This document shows positions 1-8,362 of a stretch of DNA of 64,000 bases, piece by piece. The stretch covers positions 124,001 to 188,000 of the forward strand of contig NZ_NNRL01000157.1 in assembly GCF_002252505.1 (NCBI RefSeq). The letters run 5' to 3'. Within the stretch, counting starts at the first letter, position 1. The number at the start of each line of letters is the position of its first letter. Below the pieces are notes generated by a model. It saw nothing but the letters and a program-made list of their open reading frames with translations. It searched no databases and was not told the DNA's origin. The position numbers and the translations under genes were made by a program. The DNA comes from Brucella grignonensis. Lineage in GTDB: Bacteria; Pseudomonadota; Alphaproteobacteria; Rhizobiales; Rhizobiaceae.

Positions 1-351
1 AGATTTGGTTTCAAAGTTCCAACCATGATCGGAAGTCGCCTGCATCGGATCATCGGGAACCAATGTTACTTGCTCTGGCTGATGCTTTTCAACGAGTTCA
101 AGAAAGGCTTCCGTTGGAAAACCTTCGATATTAAACTCGGCCTGCGGATATTCATCATCGATAAGCGCGCGAATATCGCCAAGGTCGGAGAAACGGATGT
201 GTCGCTGATCAGGGCGCGGATGCACCGTCAAACCAGCAGCGCCTGCTGCAAGTGCCGCCCGCCCAAGCCCGGTGACATTTGGCCAAGGGAGATCACGCCG
301 GTTGCGCAACATGGCTATGGCGTTGAGATTGACGGACAGTTTTGCAGGCAT
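1..351 (-). CDS. pdxJ: Pyridoxine 5'-phosphate synthase PdxJ (3' part cut by window edge)
   Basis: The first 117 codons of PdxJ, which condenses 3-amino-2-oxopropyl phosphate with deoxyxylulose 5-phosphate to give pyridoxine 5'-phosphate in the cytoplasm. The N-terminus reads [19 protein letters not shown] and contains the family hallmarks [13 protein letters not shown] (about residues 41-53) and EFNIEG (about 73-78), the phosphate and substrate-binding strands of the TIM barrel. The gene runs leftward out of the window, so the C-terminal half is not visible. The start is the ATG at 351, with a GAGGGAG Shine-Dalgarno sequence about 9 bases upstream (361-367). It is divergent from the SpoIIAA-like gene at 565. 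Identification rests on remembered family sequence and is firm. Confidence 0.95.
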   Translation of the reverse strand, partial: MPAKLSVNLNAIAMLRNRRDLPWPNVTGLGRAALAAGAAGLTVHPRPDQRHIRFSDLGDIRALIDDEYPQAEFNIEGFPTEAFLELVEKHQPEQVTLVPDDPMQATSDHGWNFETKS

Positions 352-564
352 AGAGCATAGCTCCCTCAGATAAGGATATGGCTTTATAGCCCCCACGGCT
401 AAAAAATGTCAGTGTTTTCCGGTCGCACCCCACAATGAATTACCGGAACTTTTACTGATGGAATTTTCACATATGTAACGCAACTTTTGCCCGGTCAAAA
501 ACGTTGAAGCCATCAAAAGACGTGACGTTCTGACAAAGACGATATTCAAAGGATGGAGGTCCCC

Positions 565-963
565 ATGCGCAATGAAGACATTCCTGTCATTCGACGCATT
601 CCCACCAATCGTGAAGATGCTTTTGCTTTTGCAATCGAGGGGCACCTCAACGATGCAGCCCTTGAAAATCTCTATGGCCTGCTTGATGCGGCCTATGAGG
701 GGTTTGAGGAAATCGATCTACTCATTCGGCTAACCGGTTATGAGGGGGTCGATTGGGGTTCAGCCTTCTCAGAAAGCATGCTGTCCATGCGCGCAAAATC
801 GCTAAGACATCTGCGACGCTATGCAATTGTCGGCGGTCCTTTGTGGATACAGGCCAGCGTCACGCTCATGCAGCCATTTCTTTCAATCGAAATGCGGACA
901 TTTGAAGCCGATGACGAGCCGGAAGCCTGGAAGTGGCTCGATGCGGAACCCACTGCGCAATGA
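565..963 (+). CDS. SpoIIAA-like (STAS-fold) protein
   Basis: A 132-residue cytosolic protein of the SpoIIAA-like family, a STAS-type alpha/beta fold. The pattern of a short strand, then a helix with LDAAYEGFEEIDLLIRL (about 42-58), then WGSAFSESM and RRYAIVGGP matches that family. Such proteins are thought to bind small hydrophobic ligands or act as anti-sigma antagonist-like modules, but no partner kinase or sigma factor is adjacent and no function can be assigned. The ATG at 553 is part of the Shine-Dalgarno sequence (GGAGGT at 555-560), so the ATG at 565 is chosen. The stop TGA ends one base before the convergent helicase gene. Confidence 0.75.
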   Translation: MRNEDIPVIRRIPTNREDAFAFAIEGHLNDAALENLYGLLDAAYEGFEEIDLLIRLTGYEGVDWGSAFSESMLSMRAKSLRHLRRYAIVGGPLWIQASVTLMQPFLSIEMRTFEADDEPEAWKWLDAEPTAQ

Positions 964-2085
964 TTACTTGACGATAGTCAACTGTTCGGCCGCGCGGGTA
1001 ATAGCCGTGTAAAGCCAGCGTTCACGTGTATCCCGGAAAGCGTAGCTTTCATCGAAAAGCACGACATTGTCCCATTGCGAACCCTGCGCCTTATGCACGG
1101 TCAGCGCATAACCATAATCGAAATCGTCAAAGCGCTTCTTGGTTTGCCAGGGAATTTCGGCATCCGGGTCCTCAAACTGAGCCTTGAGCAGCTTGATCTT
1201 GGCAACGCCACGATCTTCATCTTCCGGCGAAACCAGCAGATTGATGCCGGGCTTTACCGTCTCCTTGGATGAAGTCATCACCTTCCAGAGCGAACCATTC
1301 AACAATCCCTTGGCTGGATCATTGCGCAAACAAACCAGCTTGTCGCCAGCCTGCGGATATTCGGCGGTGAAGCCTTTCAGTTCGCGCAGTCGCTGGTTAT
1401 AGCGCTTGCGTGTGCGGTTGGTCCCGACAAGCACCTGATCAGCCGAAAGAACCAGATCCTGATTGACTTGTCCCTTGGAAATGACCTTCGCCCGTCCCTC
1501 ATCGCAATAGTCGAGATCCCTGCCCTCACGCACATCAAGCGCCATGCGAATGATAGGGTTGTCGCGTGCCTGACGGTGAATTTCGGTCAGCAGGAAATCA
1601 GGGTCGTGCTCGGTAAAGAACCCGCCGCCGGAAATCGGAGGCAACTGACCCGGATCACCCAGCACCAGAATAGGTGTGCCAAAGGTCATCAAATCGCGAC
1701 CGAGTTGTTCATCAACCATCGAGCACTCATCCACAACGATAAGTGCGGCCTTGGCAACAGGGCTTTGGCGGTTGAGCGAAAAGGTCGGTGAAATGGAGGT
1801 TTTGCCGGTGGTTTCGTCTTCTACGGCTTCTTCACCACGCGGGCGATAGATCAGCGAATGAAGCGTGCGCGCATTGTTCGCACCCTTTGAGCGGAGAACC
1901 TGCGCGGCTTTGCCGGTGAATGCAGCAAACTGCACATCGCCATCGACATGCTCGGCAAAATAACGCGCGAGCGTCGTCTTACCCGTGCCTGCATAGCCAA
2001 ACAGCCTGAAGATCGGGGAGCGCCCTTCCTTCAGCCATTTTCCGACGGCCTTCAAGGCCTGATCCTGCTCCGGTGAAAACTGCAT
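964..2085 (-). CDS. RecD-like superfamily 1 ATP-dependent DNA helicase
   Basis: A 373-residue compact SF1B helicase/exonuclease-V-like ATPase (AAA_30 plus UvrD_C_2 domains). Walker A is GYAGTGKT at residues 30-37, Walker B is VVDECSMVD (about 117-125), the glutamine motif III is LGDPGQLPP (about 142-150), and motifs V/VI are YALTVHKAQGSQWDNV and YTAITRA near the C-terminus. It lacks the long N-terminal domain of RecD2, so it is a short stand-alone form common in alphaproteobacteria. It probably unwinds DNA 5'-3' during repair or phage-DNA handling, which is inferred from the family. It converges directly on the SpoIIAA-like gene. The ATG at 2085 is the only start that retains the full domain. 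Confidence 0.85.
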   Translation of the reverse strand: MQFSPEQDQALKAVGKWLKEGRSPIFRLFGYAGTGKTTLARYFAEHVDGDVQFAAFTGKAAQVLRSKGANNARTLHSLIYRPRGEEAVEDETTGKTSISPTFSLNRQSPVAKAALIVVDECSMVDEQLGRDLMTFGTPILVLGDPGQLPPISGGGFFTEHDPDFLLTEIHRQARDNPIIRMALDVREGRDLDYCDEGRAKVISKGQVNQDLVLSADQVLVGTNRTRKRYNQRLRELKGFTAEYPQAGDKLVCLRNDPAKGLLNGSLWKVMTSSKETVKPGINLLVSPEDEDRGVAKIKLLKAQFEDPDAEIPWQTKKRFDDFDYGYALTVHKAQGSQWDNVVLFDESYAFRDTRERWLYTAITRAAEQLTIVK

Positions 2086-2133
2086 CCGTTGTTCAGACAG
2101 GATTCGTCCCTCAAAGACAAGATCAAACCGTGA

Positions 2134-3102
2134 TCAAATGCTTTTACCGACCAGCGCCGCAAATTTATCGAGATCGACATTGCCACCACTGACAATAACG
2201 CCAACCCGCTTGCCCTTCAGCATTGGTGCCATTTGCAATGCACCTGCAAAAGCAAGGCAGCCAGTCGGTTCAACAATCATTTTCATCCGGCTCGCAAAGA
2301 ACTTCATTCCCTGCACCAGTTCATCGTCACTGACGGCGAGAATATCTCGGACTGTGTCGCGGATGACAGCGAAGGTCATATCACCCAGGGCCTGTGTCTG
2401 AGCGCCATCCGCCAATGTCTTGGGCACATCGATATGCACAATTTTGCCCGAACGGAACGATTGCTGGCCGTCATTGCCTGCTTCCGGCTCAACCCCATAA
2501 ACATCGCATGATGGTGAAAGTGCCTTGGCAGCCAAAGCAGACCCTGCAAGCAATCCGCCACCACCCAGACAGACAAACAAGGCATCCAAAGGTCCGGTCT
2601 CTTCGATCAGTTCCTTTGTCGCCGTTCCCTGCCCGGCAATAATGTCGGGATGATTGAATGGCGGAATGAGCGTCAGGCCACCTTCGTCCGCGAGTTTCTT
2701 CGAGAGCGCATCGCGATCTTCGGTATAGCGGTTATAAGTGACAACCTTTGCGCCATAGCCTTTCGTGGCCTCCAGCTTTGCCGCCGGAGCATCCTCTGGC
2801 ATGATAATTGTCGCGCTAATGCCCAACAGTTTGGCAGCAAGCGCGATTGCCTGTGCGTGATTGCCGGAAGAAAATGCCAGCACACCACGTTTCTTCTGCT
2901 CATCATTGAAGCGAGACAAAGCGTTGAACGCACCACGAAATTTGAAAGCGCCAATGCGTTGAAAATTCTCGCATTTGAAAAAGAACTGCGCGCCGGTCTC
3001 GCGGTCAATCGTTGAAGAAGTGAATACCGGTGTGTGATGCGCATGTCCTTCAATCAGTTGAGCCGCAGACACCACATCATCATAGGTAGGAAGCGCAGAC
3101 AT
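2134..3102 (-). CDS. Threonine/serine dehydratase (PLP-dependent, TdcB type)
   Basis: A 322-residue fold-type II PLP enzyme that deaminates L-threonine to 2-oxobutyrate (or serine to pyruvate). The PLP lysine is K54 in GAFKFRGAFN, the serine loop is SSGNHAQ (about 98-104) and the phosphate-binding glycine loop is GGGGLLAG (about 180-187). There is no C-terminal ACT-like regulatory domain, so it is the short catabolic or feedback-insensitive class rather than biosynthetic IlvA. It lies 19 bases downstream of a LysE/RhtB exporter and close to ilvIH, a setting that fits threonine turnover. A threo-3-hydroxyaspartate ammonia-lyase or serine racemase activity cannot be excluded from sequence alone. 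Confidence 0.85.
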   Translation of the reverse strand: MSALPTYDDVVSAAQLIEGHAHHTPVFTSSTIDRETGAQFFFKCENFQRIGAFKFRGAFNALSRFNDEQKKRGVLAFSSGNHAQAIALAAKLLGISATIIMPEDAPAAKLEATKGYGAKVVTYNRYTEDRDALSKKLADEGGLTLIPPFNHPDIIAGQGTATKELIEETGPLDALFVCLGGGGLLAGSALAAKALSPSCDVYGVEPEAGNDGQQSFRSGKIVHIDVPKTLADGAQTQALGDMTFAVIRDTVRDILAVSDDELVQGMKFFASRMKMIVEPTGCLAFAGALQMAPMLKGKRVGVIVSGGNVDLDKFAALVGKSI

Positions 3103-3121
3103 CTTTCATTCCTTCAACTCA

Positions 3122-3721
3122 TTATTTCAACATCGGCCACAGGCTCAGAATGAGCAGCAAGGCCATGGTAAGATTGAACCATTTCAATCGGACAGGATCG
3201 GAAAGCCAGTTGCGCAGCAAGGTGCCGAAACCTGCCCAGACTGATACACTCGGCAGGTTTACAATCGCGAAGGCGACGCTCACCAGGATTACGGCCACAT
3301 AGTAATTGTCATGGTTGGCATAGGTGGCGATGCCGGTGATCCCCATGACCCAGGCTTTCGGATTGACCCACTGAAATGCAGCCGCCTGAAGAAATGTCAT
3401 CGGCTCGCCACTATCACTGCCTTTAGACTCGCCAATCGAGCGCGACGTAGCAATTTTCCACGCGAGGTAAAGCATGTAAGCGCCGCCAGCGAACTTAAGC
3501 GACGTATAGAATGACGGCACCGTTTCGATCAGCGCACCGAGACCGAACCCAACCGCCAGCAGCAGAATGAAAAAGCCCACGCCTATTCCTAGCATATGCG
3601 GAATTGTCCGCCGAAAACCAAAATTCACCCCCGATGCGAGTAGCATCAGATTGTTGGGACCAGGTGTGACTGAAGAGACAAATGCGAAGACAAGAAGCGC
3701 AAGGAATATTTCAAGAGACAT
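3122..3721 (-). CDS. LysE/RhtB family amino-acid exporter
   Basis: A 199-residue inner-membrane protein with about six hydrophobic segments. The family signature TPGPNNLMLLASG follows the first membrane helix (about residues 19-31), and the second signature FQWVNPKAWVMG lies in the middle (about 116-127). RhtB-type members export threonine, homoserine or other neutral or basic amino acids. The downstream threonine dehydratase, 19 bases away on the same strand, suggests one transcript that disposes of excess threonine by export and by deamination; this is an inference from context. The promoter should lie between the ilvIH terminator and the ATG at 3721. Confidence 0.85.
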   Translation of the reverse strand: MSLEIFLALLVFAFVSSVTPGPNNLMLLASGVNFGFRRTIPHMLGIGVGFFILLLAVGFGLGALIETVPSFYTSLKFAGGAYMLYLAWKIATSRSIGESKGSDSGEPMTFLQAAAFQWVNPKAWVMGITGIATYANHDNYYVAVILVSVAFAIVNLPSVSVWAGFGTLLRNWLSDPVRLKWFNLTMALLLILSLWPMLK

Positions 3722-3760
3722 TGGTTTGACCTGATTGATAGAGACAAATTAGCTCAATAA

Positions 3761-3794
3761 AAAACCGGCACAATCGAAACATTGTGCCGGTTTT
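3761..3794 (-). terminator. Rho-independent terminator after ilvH
   Basis: A perfect 14-bp stem (3761-3774 with 3781-3794) closes a 6-base loop CGAAAC and is flanked by an A/T tract on either side. It lies downstream of ilvH and upstream of the LysE-type gene, both on the minus strand, so it most likely ends the ilvIH transcript; the symmetry would also allow use on the other strand. Confidence 0.75.
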
Positions 3795-3820
3795 AGCCGA
3801 TATTGTCTCGATTTAGCTAA

Positions 3821-3867
3821 GAGCGCATCCCGAAAAGTGTGAAGCGGTTTTCGGAAAAGATGCGCTC
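3821..3867. repeat. Intergenic palindromic repeat, family A
   Basis: A 47-base imperfect palindrome bounded by GAGCGCATC and GATGCGCTC with an inner part CCCGAAAAGTGTGAAGCGG. A closely similar copy in reverse orientation is at 43680-43725, and a diverged relative is at 25606-25656. This is the short mobile palindrome type that is very common between genes in Brucella and rhizobia. Here it sits in the ilvH 3' region just before the terminator. Confidence 0.8.
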
Positions 3868-3877
3868 CAGAAAAATG

Positions 3878-4450
3878 CTATAACCCCTGAGGACCGCGGT
3901 TCATCGCCGCCACACCGGTCCGGCAAATCTCCACCAGACCGAGCGGCTTCATCAGCAAAATGAACTGGTCAATCTTGGCGGTCTTGCCCGTAATCTCGAC
4001 AATGAAATGCTCTGTCGTTGCATCAACAATCTTGGCGTTGAAGGCATCGGTCAGACGCAGCGTTTCCGCACGCGCCTCACCCTTGCCTGCCACCTTGATC
4101 AGCGCAAGCTCACGTTCAATTGGACGCTCGTGGCCGAGTTCCACAGCGCGGTGGGTCATATCAACCACGCGGTGCACTGGTACGATACGCTCAAGCTGAT
4201 GACGGATCTGATCAAGCACATTGGGCGTGCCGCGCGTAACAATCGTAATGCGCGACAGGTGCTGCTCGTGCTCGGTTTCAGAAACCGTAAGGCTTTCAAT
4301 ATTGTAGCCACGGCCCGAAAACAGGCCAATGACGCGGGCCAGAACGCCCGGCTCATTGTCGACGAGAACGGAAAGCGTGTGGGTTTCCGGCGTTTGCGTA
4401 TCCGTCGCAATGAAATATGCCGAGCCGGATGCTAGATTTTGTGCGTTCAT
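3878..4450 (-). CDS. ilvH: Acetolactate synthase small (regulatory) subunit
   Basis: A 190-residue regulatory subunit of acetohydroxyacid synthase, which activates the catalytic subunit and confers valine feedback inhibition in isoleucine/leucine/valine synthesis. An N-terminal ACT domain (about residues 24-98) begins THTLSVLVDNEPGVLARVIGLFSGRGYNIESLTV, and a C-terminal ALS_ss_C domain (about 110-180) contains FIVEITGKTAKIDQFILLM. It has about 25 more N-terminal residues than the E. coli protein. A good Shine-Dalgarno sequence (GGAGAA) precedes the ATG. It follows ilvI by 15 bases in the same transcript and is followed by a family A repeat and the terminator. Confidence 0.95.
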   Translation of the reverse strand: MNAQNLASGSAYFIATDTQTPETHTLSVLVDNEPGVLARVIGLFSGRGYNIESLTVSETEHEQHLSRITIVTRGTPNVLDQIRHQLERIVPVHRVVDMTHRAVELGHERPIERELALIKVAGKGEARAETLRLTDAFNAKIVDATTEHFIVEITGKTAKIDQFILLMKPLGLVEICRTGVAAMNRGPQGL

Positions 4451-4465
4451 TTTCTTTTCTCCGGA

Positions 4466-6271
4466 TCAGACTAGGGCGCGGCCCTTGGCATCAATGGCGT
4501 TGGCAACAGCTTCATCAGTCGCTTCATCGGGCAGCAGCATTTCATTATGTGCCTTGCCGGATGGGATCATCGGGAAACAGTTGGCGAGATTGGCAACGCG
4601 GCAATCGAAGATAACCGGCTTCTTGATCTCGATCATTTCCATGATCGCATCATCGAGCTGAGCTGGCTTTTCACAACGAATGCCATGCGCACCATAGGCC
4701 TCTGCAAGCTTCACGAAGTCAGGCATTGCCTCTGTATAGGAATGCGACAGGCGATTGCCGTGCAACAACTGCTGCCATTGACGTACCATGCCCATATACT
4801 GGTTGTTCAGGATGAAGATCTTGATTGGCGCTTCATACTGGATTGCAGCCGACATTTCCTGAATGCACATCTGGATCGATGCGTCACCGGCAATATCGAT
4901 AACCAACGCATCGGGATGTGCAATCTGCACGCCAAGCGCGGCAGGCAGGCCATACCCCATGGTGCCCAGACCACCCGATGTCATCCAACGGTTCGGTTCA
5001 TCGAAATCCATGAACTGGGCAGCCCACATCTGATGCTGGCCAACTTCGGTGGTGATGTAGGTATTACGATCCTTGGTCAGTTCATTCAGGCGCTGCAATG
5101 CATATTGCGGCATGATGACGTCTTTGTTCGGCGTAAAGGCGAGCGAATTGCGTGCACGCCAGCGGTTGATCTGCTCCCACCATGCGCCGATCGCGCTTGC
5201 ATCCGGCTTTTTTGCGGCTGCACGGAACTGGCGAACAATGTCTTCGAGAACATGCGCAACGTCACCAATGATCGGAACATCAACGCGAACGTTCTTGTTG
5301 ATCGACGATGGATCAATATCGATGTGAATCTTGCGCGAATATGGCGCAAAGGCATTAAGACGGCCGGTGATACGGTCATCAAAGCGTGCACCAACACACA
5401 GCATGACGTCGCAATCATGCATCGTCATATTGGCTTCATACGTACCATGCATACCCAGCATACCAAGCCAGTTCTTGCCCGATGCCGGATAGGCACCCAA
5501 CCCCATCAAGGTCGAGGTGATCGGGAAATTGCTGATCTCGACCAGTTCACGCAGCAGTTTTGTTGCGGCAGGACCGGAATTGATAACGCCACCACCCGAA
5601 TAGATAATGGGCTTCTTTGCGCTCAGCAGCATTTCAACCGCTTGTGCAATCGCCGACTTGTCGCCTTCAACTGTCGGGCGATAGCTGGTGCGCGGAGCAG
5701 TTTGCGGTGGCGTATAGATGCCGGTTGCAAACTGAATGTCCTTAGGAATATCGACCAGAACCGGACCCGGACGACCCGTGGAGGCGATATGGAACGCCTC
5801 GTGCAAAATACGCGAGAGATCGTTTACGTCACGGACCAGCCAATTGTGCTTGGTACAAGGACGGGTGATGCCAACGGTATCAGCTTCCTGAAAACCATCG
5901 GAACCGATGAGCGATGTTGGAACCTGACCGGAAATGCAGACCAGCGGGATGGAATCCATCAATGCATCCTGCAACGGCGTCACCGCATTGGTGGCACCAG
6001 GACCGGATGTAACCAGCATAACGCCGACCTTGCCAGTTGAACGGGCATAGCCTTCAGCCGCATGGCCTGCACCCTGCTCGTGGCGAACCAGAATGTGCTG
6101 AACCTTGTCCTGCTGGAAAAGTTCGTCGTAGATCGGCAGCACAGCGCCACCCGGATAACCAAAAAGATGTTCCACGCCATGATCGATCATAGCCTGAACC
6201 ACCATTTCTGCACCGGTCATTTCGCGTTGCCCTGCGGAGATCGTCGCCGCCTCGCTTTTTGCTGCCGTCAT
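4466..6271 (-). CDS. ilvI: Acetolactate synthase large (catalytic) subunit
   Basis: A 601-residue ThDP-dependent enzyme forming 2-acetolactate or 2-aceto-2-hydroxybutyrate, the first common step for branched-chain amino acids. The catalytic glutamate is in RHEQGAGHAAEGYAR (E65); the FAD/central domain and the C-terminal ThDP motif GDASIQMCIQEM...ILNN are present. The ATG at 6271 is preferred over the GTG at 6280, because GGGAA lies 9 bases before the ATG but touches the GTG. Expression is probably governed by the leader peptide and attenuator at 6326-6437. The neighbouring ilvH encodes its regulatory subunit. Confidence 0.95.
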   Translation of the reverse strand: MTAAKSEAATISAGQREMTGAEMVVQAMIDHGVEHLFGYPGGAVLPIYDELFQQDKVQHILVRHEQGAGHAAEGYARSTGKVGVMLVTSGPGATNAVTPLQDALMDSIPLVCISGQVPTSLIGSDGFQEADTVGITRPCTKHNWLVRDVNDLSRILHEAFHIASTGRPGPVLVDIPKDIQFATGIYTPPQTAPRTSYRPTVEGDKSAIAQAVEMLLSAKKPIIYSGGGVINSGPAATKLLRELVEISNFPITSTLMGLGAYPASGKNWLGMLGMHGTYEANMTMHDCDVMLCVGARFDDRITGRLNAFAPYSRKIHIDIDPSSINKNVRVDVPIIGDVAHVLEDIVRQFRAAAKKPDASAIGAWWEQINRWRARNSLAFTPNKDVIMPQYALQRLNELTKDRNTYITTEVGQHQMWAAQFMDFDEPNRWMTSGGLGTMGYGLPAALGVQIAHPDALVIDIAGDASIQMCIQEMSAAIQYEAPIKIFILNNQYMGMVRQWQQLLHGNRLSHSYTEAMPDFVKLAEAYGAHGIRCEKPAQLDDAIMEMIEIKKPVIFDCRVANLANCFPMIPSGKAHNEMLLPDEATDEAVANAIDAKGRALV

Positions 6272-6325
6272 CGTCGTCACTTCCCGTCTGCTTTACATAT
6301 TCAATTTCGTTGGTGTTTAGATAAC

Positions 6326-6403
6326 AAAAAAGGCCCCCGAGGGAGCCTGTCTTTCGCGCATGGGAGCTTTCGCCGGATGGTTACACCATCCTGCCCATGC
6401 GCG
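6326..6403 (-). promoter_or_regulatory. ilvIH transcription attenuator
   Basis: Between the leader peptide and ilvI the minus-strand RNA can form competing structures. A perfect 10-bp stem pairs 6394-6403 (inside the leader reading frame) with 6355-6364. A small hairpin GGATGG/CCATCC covers the leader stop region (about 6376-6391). The terminator proper is AGGCTCCC/GGGGGCCT with a TCG loop followed by six U (6326-6348). Ribosome stalling on the Leu/Ile/Val codons would cover the upstream arm and change which hairpin forms. The geometry is read directly from sequence; the mechanism is inferred by analogy with known ilv and trp attenuators. Confidence 0.75.
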
Positions 6404-6437
6404 TTCGTACCACAAGAATAAGAGCTGTTCTGTTCAT
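6381..6437 (-). CDS. ilv operon leader peptide (18 aa)
   Basis: The short reading frame MNRTALILVVRTRMGRMV contains the run Leu-Ile-Leu-Val-Val (codons 6-10), the three amino acids made by the downstream pathway, and ends with TAA just before the attenuator hairpins. Its upstream region has no convincing Shine-Dalgarno sequence, but a promoter-like TTGACG-N17-TAGTCT (6445-6473) would place transcription initiation at or within one base of the ATG. The leader mRNA may therefore be leaderless, as known for the trpL leader of Sinorhizobium. It is too short to be a conventional gene; its value is as a sensor of charged tRNA for Leu, Ile and Val. Confidence 0.75.
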   Translation of the reverse strand: MNRTALILVVRTRMGRMV

Positions 6438-6444
6438 GGTCGGG

Positions 6445-6473
6445 AGACTAATCACCGAAAATCGCTCCGTCAA
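6445..6473 (-). promoter_or_regulatory. Probable sigma-70 promoter of ilv leader/ilvIH
   Basis: On the minus strand a -35 TTGACG (6468-6473) is separated by exactly 17 bases from a -10 TAGTCT (6445-6450). The expected start point is about 6437-6438, coinciding with the leader-peptide ATG. No better pair is visible upstream. Confidence 0.45.
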
Positions 6474-6530
6474 CGCATAAATTCATCAGGTGCGTTGTTT
6501 TCTTCTGTCAAACACCCGCATTCGATAACA

Positions 6531-7445
6531 TTATTGCCCTGACAAGGCCTCATGACCTGAGGAATAGACATTCCAGCTTTGATCCAGCTGATTGCGGAAC
6601 CATGTCGATTGGCGTTTGGCGTATTGGCGGGTTGCAATTACAGACCGCTCGATAGCCTCTTCCTGCGTCATCTCACCGGCAAAGAATGCAGCAGTTTCCC
6701 GCACGCCGATTGCCTTCATCGCTGGCAGTGCCGGATCAAGATCAAGCGCCATCAATGCGCGTACTTCATCAAGCGCACCCTGGCCCCACATAAGATTGAA
6801 GCGTTGGGCAATCCGCTCGCCCAACCACTTACGATCAGGCAACAGCACGATCTTGGTCGCGCTCGCATCATCTACCAGCGCCGTGCCCGTTGCCTTCTGC
6901 CAATGCAGCAGAGACTTGCCTGTCCCTTCAAACACTTCCAATGCGCGAACGATACGCTGGCTGTCGGTTGGACGAAGCGTTGCTGCAATCTCAGGATCAC
7001 GCGCCGTAAGCATTGCATGAAGAGCTTCCGCCCCCTCTTCGCCCATACGGTTACGCCAATATCCACGTATATCGACAGGCACCTCCGGCATTTGCGACAG
7101 CCCGCCCAGCAGCGCCTTAAAATAAAGCCCCGTACCGCCGACAAAAATCGGCGTTCGTTCCTTAAGATCGGAACGCGAAAGCAAGATCTCCACATCGGCA
7201 AACCATTTGCCGGTCGAATAGGAAACAGAGGGGGGAACATGCCCATAAAGATAATGCTCAGCCTCGCGCAACTCATCAGGCTGCGGGCGTGCACTCAACA
7301 GGTCGAGCACATCATAAACCTGCATAGAATCGGTGTTCACGATGAAGCCGCCGGTCTTCTTTGCCATATGAAGAGCAAGAGCTGACTTGCCGCTGGCCGT
7401 TGGGCCAGCTATCAGGATTGCATCCTTCACCGCATGCTCACTCAT
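6531..7445 (-). CDS. miaA: tRNA dimethylallyltransferase MiaA
   Basis: A 304-residue enzyme that adds the dimethylallyl group to N6 of A37 in tRNAs reading codons beginning with U. The P-loop [10 protein letters not shown] is at residues 14-23, followed by [10 protein letters not shown] (about 36-45), [13 protein letters not shown] (about 101-113) and [14 protein letters not shown] near the C-terminus, all family signatures. The Shine-Dalgarno sequence GAGGAG lies in the 17-base gap shared with the divergent serB start. miaA and serB therefore have overlapping translation signals, and each promoter must lie at least partly inside the other gene. Confidence 0.95.
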   Translation of the reverse strand: MSEHAVKDAILIAGPTASGKSALALHMAKKTGGFIVNTDSMQVYDVLDLLSARPQPDELREAEHYLYGHVPPSVSYSTGKWFADVEILLSRSDLKERTPIFVGGTGLYFKALLGGLSQMPEVPVDIRGYWRNRMGEEGAEALHAMLTARDPEIAATLRPTDSQRIVRALEVFEGTGKSLLHWQKATGTALVDDASATKIVLLPDRKWLGERIAQRFNLMWGQGALDEVRALMALDLDPALPAMKAIGVRETAAFFAGEMTQEEAIERSVIATRQYAKRQSTWFRNQLDQSWNVYSSGHEALSGQ

Positions 7446-7462
7446 CGTAGGAAATGCTCCTC

Positions 7463-8362
7463 ATGTCCCGATCCGTTTCCCTCATTGCTACACTGATTGC
7501 CAATCCGGCCAAAGCGCTGCTTGCTCCGTCTCTGGGGATTAAAGCCTCGGCGGCAGTGAATGCAACCGGACTTTATTGGCTGGCTGACGGCATCGCCTGC
7601 GACATACCGCTTGCCTCTGGCATCTCCCACAAAGAAGCAGAAAGCACTCTGCGCGCTTCCCTCGATGGTGCACCTGTCGATGTGGTGGTGCAGGAACAGG
7701 ATAGCCGACGCAAGAAAATTCTGATCGCAGACATGGATTCCACCATGATCCAGCAGGAATGTATCGACGAGTTGGCCGAAGAAGCAGGTCTGCGTGAGCA
7801 TGTTGCAGCCATTACAGCCCGTGCCATGAACGGCGAAATCGAATTCGAGCCAGCACTTCGGGAGCGTGTCGCTCTCCTTAAGGGCCTACCGCTGTCGGTC
7901 ATCGACAAGGTCATTTCCACGCGCATCTCACTGATGCCGGGCGGTGTTGAACTTGTGCGTACCATGCGCAAGCACGGCGCATATACCGCATTGGTGTCCG
8001 GTGGCTTCACCTCGTTTACACGTCGCGTTGCAGAAATGATTGGCTTCAATGAAGACCGCGCCAACACACTTCTTCACGATGGCGCACATTTGAGCGGCAC
8101 CGTTTCAGATCCAATCCTTGGGCGCGAAGCGAAGGTCGAAAAGCTCATTGAGATCGCTGATCGTCTTGGCCTTACACCTCAAGATGCAATCGCAGTGGGT
8201 GACGGTGCCAACGACCTTGGCATGATCCAGCTTGCAGGGACAGGCGTGGCCCTTCATGCAAAGCCTGCAGTCGCAGCCCAGGCCAAGGTCCGCATTGACC
8301 ATGGCGACCTGACCGCGCTTCTCTATATTCAAGGCTATCGTAAATCGGATTTCGTTGAATGA
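7463..8362 (+). CDS. serB: Phosphoserine phosphatase SerB
   Basis: A 299-residue HAD-family phosphatase for the last step of serine synthesis. The catalytic motif I is DMDST at residues 90-94 (nucleophile D90, general acid D92), motif II lies in LVSGGFTSF, and motif IV is GDGANDLGMI, followed by a C-terminal lysine-poor helix. The N-terminal 80 residues form the ACT-like domain typical of the long SerB form. The ATG at 7454 is 2 bases after AGGA and too close; the ATG at 7463 is better spaced and gives MSRSVSLIATL. Its stop overlaps the following GNAT gene by four bases (ATGA), implying coupled translation. Confidence 0.92.
   Translation: MSRSVSLIATLIANPAKALLAPSLGIKASAAVNATGLYWLADGIACDIPLASGISHKEAESTLRASLDGAPVDVVVQEQDSRRKKILIADMDSTMIQQECIDELAEEAGLREHVAAITARAMNGEIEFEPALRERVALLKGLPLSVIDKVISTRISLMPGGVELVRTMRKHGAYTALVSGGFTSFTRRVAEMIGFNEDRANTLLHDGAHLSGTVSDPILGREAKVEKLIEIADRLGLTPQDAIAVGDGANDLGMIQLAGTGVALHAKPAVAAQAKVRIDHGDLTALLYIQGYRKSDFVE

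Noticed and set aside
4547-6040. 497-codon open frame on the plus strand opposite ilvI
   Set aside because: It is antisense to a clear ilvI gene, with Cys/His/Arg-rich composition typical of a shadow frame and no family motif.
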